From Eubacteriales bacterium (GTDB taxonomy: Bacteria > Bacillota > Clostridia > Lachnospirales > Lachnospiraceae): a stretch of 37,904 nucleotides of DNA. The notes below the pieces were generated by a model. It did no database searches and was not told where the DNA came from. It worked only from the letters and a program-made list of their open reading frames with translations. Both the position numbers and the translations under genes were made by a program. Each line of letters starts with the position of its first letter. Position 1 is the first letter of the stretch. Positions 29,670-37,904 of the stretch are shown piece after piece. The DNA is taken from assembly GCA_030526005.1 (NCBI GenBank), contig JAUNDP010000020.1:1-37904 (forward strand), in the 5' to 3' direction.

Positions 29670-30533
29670 ATGAAACTGATTGACAAATTACAGCGCAAAT
29701 TTGGGCGGTATGCGATTCCAAATCTGACAATGTATATCATTATTCTCTATGTGGTCGGATATATTCTGCAGCTGATTCAGCCGTCCTTCGTCTTATATCT
29801 GACGCTGGAACCGGCGCTGATTTTGCAGGGGCAGGTCTGGAGACTGGTGACATGGCTGTTAATTCCGCCTGGAAGGCTGGATATTTTTACTATTATCATG
29901 CTTTCTCTGTATTATTCTTTGGGAAATACATTAGAGAAGACATGGGGAACGTTTCGGTATAACCTCTATATCTTTTCGGGTGTTCTGGCGACGATGATCG
30001 GAGCGTTTATCATATATGGAATTTTTGCTGCGCAGGGAGTAGAACCACTTCTTGGAACAACGTTCAGCACCTATTACATTTCACTTTCTATTTTTTTGGC
30101 TTTTGCCGCAAGTTATCCAAATATGCAGCTGTATTTATATTTCATTATTCCGATCAAGATCAAATGGCTTGCATTGCTGGATGGAGTTTATCTGCTGTTT
30201 GCTTTTGTCAGCAGCAACTGGGCAGGAAGAGTTGCAATCATTGCCTCATTATTTAACTTCCTGGTCTTTTTCCTGGGAGGCGTTCAGTACTGGAGAGTAT
30301 CTCCGTCTGAAATCAGAAGAAAGCAGAAGTTTAAAAAGCAGGTAAGTTCCAATACGCGTTCTTATCCAAACAAGAACAATCAGGTTACAAAGCACAAATG
30401 TGCAATCTGCGGCAGGACAGAACTGGACGGAGACGATCTGGAATTTCGTTTTTGTTCAAAGTGTGATGGAAATTATGAGTATTGCCAGGATCATCTGTTT
30501 ACACACGAGCACGTACATCATGACAAAAAATGA
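29670..30533 (+). CDS. Rhomboid-like membrane protein without catalytic serine, with Cys/His metal-binding tail
   Basis: This 287-residue protein has about six membrane segments in about 18-210. The rhomboid-type loop motif VWRLVTWLLIPP and the following TLEKTWGTFRYNLYIFSG place it with rhomboid-like proteins. Where active proteases have GxSG, it has LGTTFSTYYIS, and no matching catalytic His is apparent, so it is probably a pseudoprotease. The tail (about 238-283) has CAIC, then FCSKC, then CQDH and several His, with spacing CX2C-X14-CX2C-X6-CX2H-X3-H. This resembles a small treble-clef or RING-like zinc site. ATG at 29670 is preferred over TTG at 29664 because AAGAAAGGA stands 7 bases before it. 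It lies 25 bases before pyruvate kinase. Its function is not known to me. Confidence 0.75.
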   Translation: MKLIDKLQRKFGRYAIPNLTMYIIILYVVGYILQLIQPSFVLYLTLEPALILQGQVWRLVTWLLIPPGRLDIFTIIMLSLYYSLGNTLEKTWGTFRYNLYIFSGVLATMIGAFIIYGIFAAQGVEPLLGTTFSTYYISLSIFLAFAASYPNMQLYLYFIIPIKIKWLALLDGVYLLFAFVSSNWAGRVAIIASLFNFLVFFLGGVQYWRVSPSEIRRKQKFKKQVSSNTRSYPNKNNQVTKHKCAICGRTELDGDDLEFRFCSKCDGNYEYCQDHLFTHEHVHHDKK

Positions 30534-30558
30534 GAAGATATAGCAGAGGAGAAATGGT

Positions 30559-31995
30559 ATGAAAAAGACGAAAATTATCTGTACAATGGGTCCAAATGCA
30601 AATGACAGAAAGATTGTGATGGATCTGGCACAAAATGGTATGGATCTGGCAAGATTTAACTTTTCACACGGAGATCATGAGGAACACAGCGCACGAGTGA
30701 AGCTTGTAAAAAGTGTCAGAGAAGAATTAGATAAGCCGATCGCCTTAATCCTAGACACAAAAGGACCGGAAATACGAACTGGCTTATTAAAAGATGGAAA
30801 AAAGGTAATGCTGAAGGAAGGAGCAGCTTTTCGCCTGTGTATTGATGATGTGACTGGAGACGAACATCACTGTTCCATCACATATAAAGACCTTCCAAAA
30901 GATTTGAAATCTGGAGACCGCATTCTGATTGATGATGGTCTGATCGAATTGATTGTGGGCAAAGTGATGCCAAAAGAGATCCACTGTATCGTAAAGAACG
31001 GCGGAGAGCTGGGTGAGCGAAAAGGAATCAATGTCCCAAATGTCAGTGTAAATCTTCCGGCTGTCACGGAAAAAGATAAACAGGATATTTTATTTGGAAT
31101 CAAACAGGGATTTGATTATATAGCAGCTTCATTTGTGCGAAATGCCGCATGTATTGAAGAAATCAGAAAACTGTTGAGAGAGCATCATGCAGATCACATC
31201 GGTATCATTGCCAAAGTAGAAAATGCAGAAGGCGTAGAAAATATTGATGAGATCATTGAAGCCGCTGATGCCGTTATGGTTGCCAGAGGAGATCTGGGCG
31301 TTGAGATTCCAGCAGAAGAAGTGCCTTACATTCAGAAGATGATTATCCATAAATGTAACGAGCAGGTAAAACCTGTCATCACAGCGACGCAGATGCTGGA
31401 TTCTATGATCCGCAATCCGAGACCGACAAGAGCGGAAGCAGGAGATGTGGCAAACGCAATTTATGATGGAAGCGATGCAATCATGCTTTCCGGAGAGACA
31501 GCAATGGGAAAATATCCGATTGAAGCGGTGCGCATGATGACAAAGATTGCAGAACATACGGAGAAACATCTTGATATTCAGCGTCAGATGAGGCTGAACA
31601 AACGCCACGAGAGTCAAAATATTTCCTCGGCTGTGGGACTTGCCACAGTAGATACGGCGACAAACTTAAATGCGGTATGTATTATCACACCGACAATTTC
31701 CGGACAGACAGCACGTTTGATCTCAAATTTCCGTCCGCAGATGCCGATTTATGCGATTTCTCCAAATACAGATTCTGTGCTGCGTATGCAGCTTTACTGG
31801 GGAGTATATCCGCTCAAGGGAATGGGCGAGATTTCTACACAGACAATCATTGAAAATTCTGTTCATCTGGTACGTCAGAAAGGACTGGTACAAAAAGGTG
31901 AATTAGTCGTATTGACTGCAGGAGACCCGGCTACCAATATGGTGTCCAGAGAAGGCGCAATGACAAATATGATGCATGTAATAGAGGCAAAATAG
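30559..31995 (+). CDS. pyk: Pyruvate kinase
   Basis: This glycolytic enzyme makes pyruvate and ATP from PEP and ADP. The 478-residue length is that of the short form without the extra C-terminal PEP-utiliser domain of many Firmicutes. Family blocks are KIICTMGPNAND, ARFNFSHGDHEEH, ILDTKGPEIRTG, the catalytic-Lys region IIAKVENAEGVENIDEI, VARGDLGVEIP, VITATQMLDSM and GSDAIMLSGETAMGKYP. AGAGGAGAAATGGT precedes the ATG. It follows the rhomboid-like gene closely and is followed by the broken LTA-synthase-like gene after 19 bases, so all are likely on one transcript. Confidence 0.96.
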   Translation: MKKTKIICTMGPNANDRKIVMDLAQNGMDLARFNFSHGDHEEHSARVKLVKSVREELDKPIALILDTKGPEIRTGLLKDGKKVMLKEGAAFRLCIDDVTGDEHHCSITYKDLPKDLKSGDRILIDDGLIELIVGKVMPKEIHCIVKNGGELGERKGINVPNVSVNLPAVTEKDKQDILFGIKQGFDYIAASFVRNAACIEEIRKLLREHHADHIGIIAKVENAEGVENIDEIIEAADAVMVARGDLGVEIPAEEVPYIQKMIIHKCNEQVKPVITATQMLDSMIRNPRPTRAEAGDVANAIYDGSDAIMLSGETAMGKYPIEAVRMMTKIAEHTEKHLDIQRQMRLNKRHESQNISSAVGLATVDTATNLNAVCIITPTISGQTARLISNFRPQMPIYAISPNTDSVLRMQLYWGVYPLKGMGEISTQTIIENSVHLVRQKGLVQKGELVVLTAGDPATNMVSREGAMTNMMHVIEAK

Positions 31996-32014
31996 GATAG
32001 ATAGAAGGAAAAAA

Positions 32015-33966
32015 ATGTCAAAAGATTATAAAGTACGAGCTGTCAAGGCAGGAGCTATGGCAGCTGTGTTATGTGTTTTAAGTCTGCTGGCAGGGAAAGG
32101 AGAGGGATTTGACGTTGCTAAAATGTCAATATCACTCTTTTTTTCTGTCTTGGCAGGAATAGCAGTTTGGTGGAAAGGAAAATTTCCAAAACCCGTCAGT
32201 ATAGCGATTGCAGTGGCAGCGCCTGCAGCAGCGCTTTGCTGTATGGAATTTTATACGCATGTGCCGTGGGATTTAAGTGTTCCCATATTTTTAGTAAATT
32301 TGATTTTTTATGTGATTTTATACGCCGGTTTTACGTTTCTGACCGGCAGTGTAAAGAGAGGATATGCGATTGCGACAGTAATTCCGATGATTGTAGGAAT
32401 GATCAATTATTTTGTGGTGAGTTTTCGCTCTTCTCCGGTTGTGCCGTGGGATATTCAATAGGAACAGCAGTGTCTGTCACGGATAACTATGAATTTACAA
32501 TTACATACCGATTGGTATTTGTGATCCTTGCTTTTGTATGGATTATCATTTTGTCATCGAAGACACAGCTGACAATAACAAAACGAAAATGTAAACTGGC
32601 CGGCTTTCTGGTATCCTGTATCTGTATGGCAGGCTATTTGAAAGGAATTCAGATGGATCAGATTTCAGATCTGGTAGGATTTGATACCACACTGTTTACA
32701 CCGACTGTTCTGTATCGCAATAACGGATTCTTTGGCGCATTTCTCTCAAATTTAAAATATTTGAACGTAAAAGAGCCGGAGGGATATTCGGTTGAGATGG
32801 TGGAAAAAATCGAACAGGAGATAGACGACAAGAAAGAACAACCCGATGATGATTCAGAAAAGCCAAATGTAATTGTCATTATGAATGAGGCATTTGCAGA
32901 TTTATCATATGTGGCAGATTTTGAGACAAGTGAAGACTATATGCCGAATATTCACAGTCTTAAGGAAAATACAGTAAAAGGAAATTTGTTTGTCTCAGTA
33001 AAAGGCGGAAATACAGCAAATACAGAGTTTGAATTTTTGACAGGAGACAGCTGTGCGTTCTTACCTTCTGGAAGTGTGGCATACCAGCAATTTCTCCACA
33101 AAGAGACACCAAGTCTGGCAAGTCATCTGAAAAATATGGGATATGCAACGACTGCAATTCATCCATATTATGCTTCCGGATGGAATCGCGAAAAGGTTTA
33201 TTCCTATTTTGGATTTGACCAGGCGCTGTTTCTGGACAGCTTTGATAATCCGGAAAAAATCCGCGAATATGTCAGCGACCGCGAAGCGTTTAAAAAAATT
33301 ATAGAACAGTATGAAGCAAAAGAAAAAGGAAAACCTTTGTTTTTGTTTGAAGTGACTATGCAGAATCATGGGGGATACAGCAGAGATTATCCGGGATTTG
33401 AGCCAACGATTGAGCTGACTCAATTTCCAGAGAAAACGACGCAGGTTTTGGCTGTGGAAAAATATCTGACATTGATTCAAAAAAGTGATGAGGCATTTGG
33501 AGAATTGCTGGATTACTTTGAAGATCAGGAAGAGAAAACAGTAATTCTGATGTTTGGCGACCACCAGCCTTCGGATTATATCACAAATCCTCTTTTGAAC
33601 TTAAATGGAATTGACAGAGAGTCTTCTCTGGAGGAGTTCCAGAAAGGATATGTCGTTCCATTTGTGATGTGGGCGAACTATGATATAGAAGAAGAAAGCG
33701 TTGATAAAATCAGCGTGAATTATCTGAGCAGTCTTCTGATGGAAAAAATAGAACTTCCGATGAGCGATTATCAGATCTACTTAAATGAACTGAGAAAGAC
33801 CATTCCGGTTTTGACTGGAAATGTGTTTATTGATCAGAATGGCGGATATCATACGTTAGATGAGGACGTACTACAGGAAGAAAGAGATGAGTATGCTTCC
33901 TTACAGTACAATCATTTGGTGGACACTTCTCATCGCGTACAGTCGTTTTTTGATATTAAGCCTTGA
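32015..33966 (+). pseudogene. Frameshifted LTA synthase-family (phosphoglycerol transferase/sulfatase-fold) gene
   Basis: Two overlapping frames together make one protein. The first (32015-32461, 148 residues) has the membrane helices and ends FRSSPVVPWDIQ-stop. The second frame becomes meaningful at SIGTAVSVTDNYEFTITYRL (from about 32455) and runs to 33966. Related proteins read PWD-(x)-S-x-GTA without a break, so a shift of one base (or four) at about 32450-32461 has split the gene. The C-terminal part has the LtaS/sulfatase fold: NVIVIMNEAF, GGNTANTEFEFLTG with the likely catalytic Thr, HPYYASGWNRE and MFGDHQPSD. Such enzymes add glycerol-phosphate to lipid or sugar anchors at the cell surface. 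There is no homopolymer at the break. It could be a real mutation or a sequence error; a programmed slip is unlikely. Confidence 0.82.
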
Positions 33967-33991
33967 CAAAAAGAAGAAGGATGAGTATATT
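33963..33991 (+). promoter_or_regulatory. Promoter of the diaminopimelate-decarboxylase-like gene
   Basis: TTGACA (33963-33968), which contains the stop codon of the preceding gene, and TATATT (33986-33991) are spaced by 17 bases. A second weaker pair, TTGATT (33992-33997) and CATAAT (34015-34020), also 17 bases apart, follows directly. Confidence 0.65.
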
Positions 33992-34067
33992 TTGATTAAA
34001 TGTAAAAAATTTAGCATAATTATAAATTTTATACGATGAAGTATATGAAAATGAGGAGCGACTGAAA

Positions 34068-35342
34068 ATGAAAAAACAGCCTTTTGTAACACTGGAACAA
34101 GTAAAAGAGATTGTAAAGGAATATCCCACGCCGTTTTATTTATACGACGAGAAGGGAATCAGAGCGAATGTTCAGGCATTGAACGATGCGTTTTCCTGGA
34201 ATAAAGGATATAAAGAATATTTTGCGGTGAAGGCAACGCCAAATCCATTTTTGATTCAGATTTTGAGAGAATACGGCTGCGGCTGCGACTGTTCTTCCAT
34301 GACAGAACTGATGATGTCCGATGCAGTTGGATCAACGGGAGACGATATCATGTTTTCTTCTAATGATACGCCGGTGGAAGAATTTCAAAAGGCGGCTGAT
34401 CTGAACGCAATTATTAATCTTGATGATATCACACATATTGAAATCGTTGAGGAGACGCTTGGAAAACTTCCGAAGAAGATGAGCTGCCGTTACAATCCGG
34501 GCGGAACTTTTAAAATTACAAATGATATCATGGATAATCCTGGAGATTCAAAATATGGCATGACAAGAGAGCAGATTTTTGAAGCTTTCCGTGTCATGAA
34601 AGAAAAAGGTGTGGAGGAATTTGGAATCCATGCATTTCTGGCAAGCAATACAGTGACAAATGAATATTATCCAATGCTGGCAAAAATTTTATTTGAGACA
34701 GCGGTAGAACTGAAAAAGGAAACGGGAGCAGATATTAAATTTATCAATCTTTCTGGAGGAATCGGGATTCCATATCTGCCGGATCAGGAGCCGAATGATA
34801 TTATGAAAATCGGCGAAGGAGTAAGAAAAGTATACGAAGAAGTGCTTGTGCCGGCAGGGATGGGAGACGTTGCCATCTATACAGAGCTGGGACGCTTTAT
34901 GATGGGACCGTACGGATGCCTTGTGACAAAGGCAATCAATGAGAAACATACGCATAAAGAGTATATTGGAGTAGATGCGTGCGCTGTCAATCTGATGCGT
35001 CCGGCAATGTATGGCGCATATCATCATATTACAGTGCTTGGAAAAGAAAATGCGGTATGCGATCATCTGTATGATGTGACGGGATCTCTGTGTGAAAATA
35101 ATGATAAATTTGCGATTGACAGAATGCTTCCTGAGATTGAAAAAGGGGACTATCTGGTTATTCATGACACAGGGGCTCATGGATTTGCCATGGGATATAA
35201 TTATAATGGAAAACTGAAGTCAGCGGAACTTCTTTTAAAAGAAGACGGAAGCATACAGATGATTCGAAGAGCAGAGACAGCGAAAGATTATTTTGCAACA
35301 TTTGACTGCTTTCCGATTTATGAAAAAATGATTCAGGAATAA
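34068..35342 (+). CDS. lysA: Diaminopimelate decarboxylase-like PLP enzyme (alanine-racemase-fold)
   Basis: This fold-type III PLP enzyme of 424 residues is most like diaminopimelate decarboxylase, the last step of lysine synthesis. TPFYLYDEKGIRAN is the N-terminal block. YFAVKATPNPFL has the PLP-binding Lys. The Gly-rich NLSGGIGIPY and YTELGRFMMGPYG bind cofactor phosphate. GSLCENNDKFA carries the active-site Cys contributed across the dimer. Where many LysA proteins have HxHIGS, this one has IHAFLASN, so it belongs to a divergent clade. Other decarboxylases of the fold remain possible. GAGGAGCGACTGAAA precedes the ATG. It appears to have its own promoter and a strong terminator. Confidence 0.87.
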   Translation: MKKQPFVTLEQVKEIVKEYPTPFYLYDEKGIRANVQALNDAFSWNKGYKEYFAVKATPNPFLIQILREYGCGCDCSSMTELMMSDAVGSTGDDIMFSSNDTPVEEFQKAADLNAIINLDDITHIEIVEETLGKLPKKMSCRYNPGGTFKITNDIMDNPGDSKYGMTREQIFEAFRVMKEKGVEEFGIHAFLASNTVTNEYYPMLAKILFETAVELKKETGADIKFINLSGGIGIPYLPDQEPNDIMKIGEGVRKVYEEVLVPAGMGDVAIYTELGRFMMGPYGCLVTKAINEKHTHKEYIGVDACAVNLMRPAMYGAYHHITVLGKENAVCDHLYDVTGSLCENNDKFAIDRMLPEIEKGDYLVIHDTGAHGFAMGYNYNGKLKSAELLLKEDGSIQMIRRAETAKDYFATFDCFPIYEKMIQE

Positions 35343-35352
35343 GACGCAATTT

Positions 35353-35410
35353 AAAAACAGTGCAGATGAGAACTCTTCCCAGGGAGGATTTCTGTCTGCA
35401 CTGTTTTTTG
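35353..35410 (+). terminator. Terminator after the LysA-like gene
   Basis: ACAGTGCAGA (35357-35366) pairs perfectly with TCTGCACTGT (35395-35404). It is flanked by an A-run before and a T-run after, so it can also serve the convergent acyltransferase gene on minus. Confidence 0.92.
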
Positions 35411-35419
35411 TAAAATGGA

Positions 35420-36454
35420 TTACTTCATCTTTTGTTGTTTTCTGAAAATGATCTGATATAAAAACTGGAAACATTGTGATATCAAAAGCGAACAGATAAA
35501 TACGGCCGGAACGATCAGAGGATAATAGAGCAGACGGTCTTCCATAAATAAGACGGTGCGGTTTAATTTCTGATAGAAGATCTGATCAAAAATGTAAGAG
35601 ACGAGATACGTTCCAAATGAGAGCACAGAAATCCGTACAATGATATTTTTGATAAGAGAAGGCAGTCCGGACAGATTCAGTTTTTGAATCAGAGCAAATA
35701 AAAGAGCAGAAGAAAGAACATTTTGGAATCCGCCCCATCCATTATAAATTCCCCATACAAATTTTTCCCCATAAGAAAAATGGATATTAAACATCGTACA
35801 GAAAATAATCCAAATAAACAGAAGGAGAGCTAAGAAGCGTTTCTTCATAGAAACGGGATATTCACTTAAATAAGCGCCTAAAAAATAATAGGAAATCGGA
35901 TAGATGCCCTGCCACCAATTCGGAACAATTTCTTTATAATAATTGACCATAGTGGGCAGTGAAGTCAGCGCAAGAAAAATGAGAACCAGAATCTGCTTCT
36001 GACGCTTTGTTGTCAAATTTTGATAAATGAGATTTAAAAATGGGATCATCAAAAACAGTCCTAAATACATTTCCACATACCAGCTGTACTGCGCTGCACT
36101 GAAATCAAAAATACTCAGGATCGCTTGCGAAGGAGTATAAGGGATTCCTTTATAAAAATAATTAAATCCCATGCAGGCGATACAGGAGAGCAGATAGATA
36201 AACAGGGTATGAAGGATACCGCGGTAATATCGTGCAGAGAGCGCCTTCTTATTCATCAGAGCGCCAGTCACAAGAAGAAATAAAGGCACACAGACCATAA
36301 AAAGAGTGCGCATTCCTGTCATGAGATACATACGCGGCGTGGAGACAGGAATGGAATAAAATCCGTTATTATAGAAAAAATGGACGGATAGAACAGTAAA
36401 AACAGCAATACATTTTGTGAGATCAAGATTCAAATTTCGTTTTTTAGATTCCAT
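35420..36454 (-). CDS. Acyltransferase family 3 membrane protein
   Basis: This 344-residue integral membrane protein with about ten hydrophobic segments is of the acyltransferase-3 (OafA/WecH-like) family. Members transfer acetyl or other acyl groups to cell-surface sugars or other acceptors. The first part has the family start NLDLTKCIAVFTVLSVHFFYNNGF, split here by residue type, with the conserved His in VHF. FMVCVPLFLLVTGALMN is the second conserved block, and WYVEMYLGLFLMIPFLNLIY follows. Its ribosome site AGGAGG lies a few bases before the ATG on minus. It stands alone, convergent with the LysA-like gene; the acceptor is unknown. Confidence 0.88.
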   Translation of the reverse strand: MESKKRNLNLDLTKCIAVFTVLSVHFFYNNGFYSIPVSTPRMYLMTGMRTLFMVCVPLFLLVTGALMNKKALSARYYRGILHTLFIYLLSCIACMGFNYFYKGIPYTPSQAILSIFDFSAAQYSWYVEMYLGLFLMIPFLNLIYQNLTTKRQKQILVLIFLALTSLPTMVNYYKEIVPNWWQGIYPISYYFLGAYLSEYPVSMKKRFLALLLFIWIIFCTMFNIHFSYGEKFVWGIYNGWGGFQNVLSSALLFALIQKLNLSGLPSLIKNIIVRISVLSFGTYLVSYIFDQIFYQKLNRTVLFMEDRLLYYPLIVPAVFICSLLISQCFQFLYQIIFRKQQKMK

Positions 36455-36545
36455 AAAATAAGCACCTCCTAATAAAAATCAGTTTAGCTGATTTTCATGA
36501 AAATGTCAAAAAGTAAAAAAATATTTGAAATTTAAGAAAAAGTAC

Positions 36546-36574
36546 TTGCAATTTAAAAATGTGTATGATATTAT
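36546..36574 (+). promoter_or_regulatory. Promoter of the tRNA-Leu gene
   Basis: TTGCAA (36546-36551) and TATTAT (36569-36574) are separated by 17 bases; an overlapping TATAAT lies at 36572-36577. The start would be about 20 bases before the tRNA. Confidence 0.5.
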
Positions 36575-36602
36575 AATAAAGGTTCTAAAAGAACAGAAAA
36601 AA

Positions 36603-36686
36603 GCCGGTGTGTCGGAATTGGCAGACGAGACAGACTCAAAATCTGTTATCCATCCGGGTGTGTGGGTTCGAGTCCCACCACCGGCA
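36603..36686 (+). tRNA. tRNA-Leu (anticodon CAA, reads UUG)
   Basis: The acceptor arms GCCGGTG (36603-36609) and CACCGGC (36679-36685) pair perfectly, with discriminator A at 36686. The anticodon stem ACAGA/TCTGT encloses the loop CTCAAAA, giving CAA. A long variable arm, typical of leucine tRNA, is present, and the T arm is GTGGG-TTCGAGT-CCCAC. The terminal CCA is not encoded (ATTCA follows), so it must be added by a nucleotidyltransferase. Confidence 0.96.
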
Positions 36687-36703
36687 TTCAATTTTAGCTG
36701 TGT

Positions 36704-36750
36704 AAAAAAAGAGATGAAAATCATAAACTGATCTTCATCTCTTTTTTTCT
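36704..36750 (+). terminator. Terminator after tRNA-Leu
   Basis: AAAAAAAGAGATGAA pairs with TTCATCTCTTTTTTT around a short loop containing ATCATAAACTGATC, with A-run and T-run on the two sides. It may also stop minus-strand transcription of the YitT gene. Confidence 0.9.
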
Positions 36751-36796
36751 GTGTTTCAAGGCAAATTTGAAACAGTAAGAACCATAAGCTCCAGAA

Positions 36797-37669
36797 TTAC
36801 TTCGGAGCAGTCGGTTCTATAAAGCCTTCGCCAAAGACTTCGCTTGTCTCTGTGATCATGATAAAGGCATCGGGATCAATATGATATACGGCGCTGTGAA
36901 GTTTGTAAACTTCAGATTTTGAACAGGCGCACAGCAGAACCTGACGTTCTGTATTTGTATATGTTCCTGTTCCCCGGATCGCAGTGGAACCGCGGGCGCA
37001 GATTTCATCAATCTTAGCAGCCACATCTTTACTTTTTGTTGTGATAATAATCATGAGTTTTCCGGCTCCCATGCCGTACATGATCTTGTCAATGACAATA
37101 GAAGTAGCAAAAGTAGAAATTAAACCGTACAAGACAGCATCAATATTTCCAAATACAGGCCATCCAAGAGCGATGACGAACAAGTCGATGACCATGGTGA
37201 CGAGTCCGAGCGAGAGATGTGGAAAAATCGCTTTGATGGACATGGTCAGAAAATCTGTACCGCCTGTGGAAGAGCCTCTCATATAGATAATGGCAAGTCC
37301 TGCACCCAGAAATACTCCGGAAAACAGTGCGGCAAGAAGCGGATCACCGGAATATGGCGGAAAGTAAGGAAATACAAAATCTACAAAAATAGTACAAAAT
37401 ACCATAGTCTTTAATGATTTTAAAAGAAACTTTTTCCCGACCAGCTTATAGCTGAAGAGAATAAATGGAATATTTAAAATCAGAGTGGTAATTCCAATAG
37501 GCAGATCCCAGAGATAATTGATAATCAAGGCAAGACCTGAGAGACCGCCGGGAGCAAAGTTTGCTGTCTTGGCAAATGTATAAAGCCCAACGGAATATAA
37601 AATTGCTCCAAGTATATCACAGACAAGATCAAGCATAAAAGCATGACGCTGCTGCTTTGTTGAAAACAT
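36797..37669 (-). CDS. YitT family membrane protein (DUF161/DUF2179)
   Basis: This 290-residue protein has about five to six N-terminal membrane segments (ILGAILYSVGLYTFAKTANF, GGLSGLALIINYLW) with the family motif GSSTGGTDFL near residue 130. A C-terminal cytosolic DUF2179 domain begins at about residue 200 (KLMIIITTKSKDVAAKI, GTGTYTNTERQVLLC, IDPDAFIMITETSEVFGEGF). The length fits the YitT/YvjA/YxkD family, which is widespread in Firmicutes and of unknown transport role. GCGAGGT lies 7 bases before the ATG on minus. It follows the amidohydrolase gene (minus) by 44 bases and may share its transcript. Confidence 0.92.
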   Translation of the reverse strand: MFSTKQQRHAFMLDLVCDILGAILYSVGLYTFAKTANFAPGGLSGLALIINYLWDLPIGITTLILNIPFILFSYKLVGKKFLLKSLKTMVFCTIFVDFVFPYFPPYSGDPLLAALFSGVFLGAGLAIIYMRGSSTGGTDFLTMSIKAIFPHLSLGLVTMVIDLFVIALGWPVFGNIDAVLYGLISTFATSIVIDKIMYGMGAGKLMIIITTKSKDVAAKIDEICARGSTAIRGTGTYTNTERQVLLCACSKSEVYKLHSAVYHIDPDAFIMITETSEVFGEGFIEPTAPK

Positions 37670-37713
37670 AAAGATACCTCGCTTTCTGTCGAAAATTACT
37701 TCGGATCAGAATA

Positions 37714-37904
37714 TTATTTGTCCGATCTGGAATAGATGATACGATCCTGTTTTATCGTGTGACAAACTTTGATCGAACGTAAATCCTCTTTTTTAACCTT
37801 AAGAGGATTATCAGAGAGAATTACAAAATCGGCAACTTTTCCAGGTGCGATACTTCCTTTTTGATCTTCTTCAAAATACTGATATGCCGCGTTTATGGTG
37901 ACAG
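37714..37904 (-). CDS. Amidohydrolase, C-terminal end (gene continues beyond window)
   Basis: The last 62 codons of a minus-strand gene are visible, reading VTINAAYQYFEEDQKGSIAP, then GKVADFVILSDNPLKVKKED and a short basic end before TAA at 37716-37714. NAAYQYFEEDQKGSI and GKVADFVIL are the characteristic end of amidohydrolase family 3 (YtcJ-like) metal-dependent hydrolases, where the chain returns to the small beta-sandwich domain. The catalytic part lies outside the window. The gene is upstream of YitT on the same strand. Confidence 0.85.
   Translation of the reverse strand, partial: VTINAAYQYFEEDQKGSIAPGKVADFVILSDNPLKVKKEDLRSIKVCHTIKQDRIIYSRSDK

Noticed and set aside
32167-32450. First 95 codons of the second LTA-synthase frame as a genuine N-terminus
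   Set aside because: That part is Cys/Ser-rich and not membrane-like, while the other frame gives proper hydrophobic helices; only the part after about 32455 is real.
32440-32470. Programmed -1 ribosomal frameshift in the LTA-synthase-like gene
   Set aside because: The direction would fit, but there is no slippery heptamer in the zero frame and no strong downstream stem; mutation or sequence error is simpler.
36506-36731. Open frames across the tRNA-Leu gene on both strands
   Set aside because: They are translations of a clear tRNA and its flanks.

Overview
The window is chromosomal DNA of a low-to-moderate GC Gram-positive anaerobe. It is most likely a gut Lachnospiraceae (Clostridia), something like Blautia, Mediterraneibacter or Dorea. 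The reasons are AT-rich spacers, strong GGAGG ribosome sites, near-consensus SigA promoters, secreted family 3 and family 2 glycosidases, an Agr-type GHKL kinase with a LytTR regulator, a BmrCD-type ABC pair and a Nif11-like small protein. The species assignment is inference from gene content only. I see no phage, insertion sequence, CRISPR array or rRNA.

Region 1 (1-11.2 kb), sugar use and signalling: a stand-alone PTS enzyme I gene, a large secreted GH3 glycosidase, and a convergent two-gene operon on the minus strand (LytTR response regulator then GHKL histidine kinase). Across a 181-bp divergent control region lies a small regulator made of two fused AraC-type DNA-binding domains. It is followed by a second secreted GH3 enzyme and a Nif11-like small protein. 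The divergent region holds two well-formed promoters with a 9-bp direct repeat between them.

Region 2 (11.1-17.1 kb): a gap with two tandem RNA-like hairpins, a cupin-AraC sugar-type regulator (minus), a 605-bp AT-rich divergent spacer with a 17-bp palindrome, and a very large secreted GH2 beta-galactosidase-like enzyme. A LamG-like domain is inserted in the GH2 enzyme near the end of its catalytic barrel.

Region 3 (17.2-28.5 kb), housekeeping and transport: a heterodimeric ABC exporter (one degenerate and one canonical ATP site), YaaA, a CorA-family channel, a UPF0303/heme-degrading-domain protein, an RluA-type pseudouridine synthase (minus), a sodium-dependent NSS transporter, a YbhE-type lactonase and chorismate synthase.

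Region 4 (28.5-37.9 kb): a consensus promoter and a roughly 170-nt leader carrying an 18-codon reading frame in front of a second CorA gene. Then come a rhomboid-like membrane protein that lacks the catalytic serine motif and ends in a Cys/His metal-binding tail, pyruvate kinase, a frameshifted LTA-synthase-type gene, a diaminopimelate-decarboxylase-like gene, a convergent acyltransferase-3 gene, tRNA-Leu(CAA), a YitT-family membrane protein (minus) and the C-terminal end of an amidohydrolase (minus).

The most interesting signal I found is the leader of the second CorA gene. Its short reading frame, its stop codon placed inside one arm of a hairpin, and a competing hairpin followed by a T-run resemble the logic of the enterobacterial MgtL/mgtA leader, but in a different phylum and on a different transporter. 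Second is the compact circuit of a LytTR two-component pair, a tandem-AraC protein, a GH3 enzyme and a Nif11-like protein.
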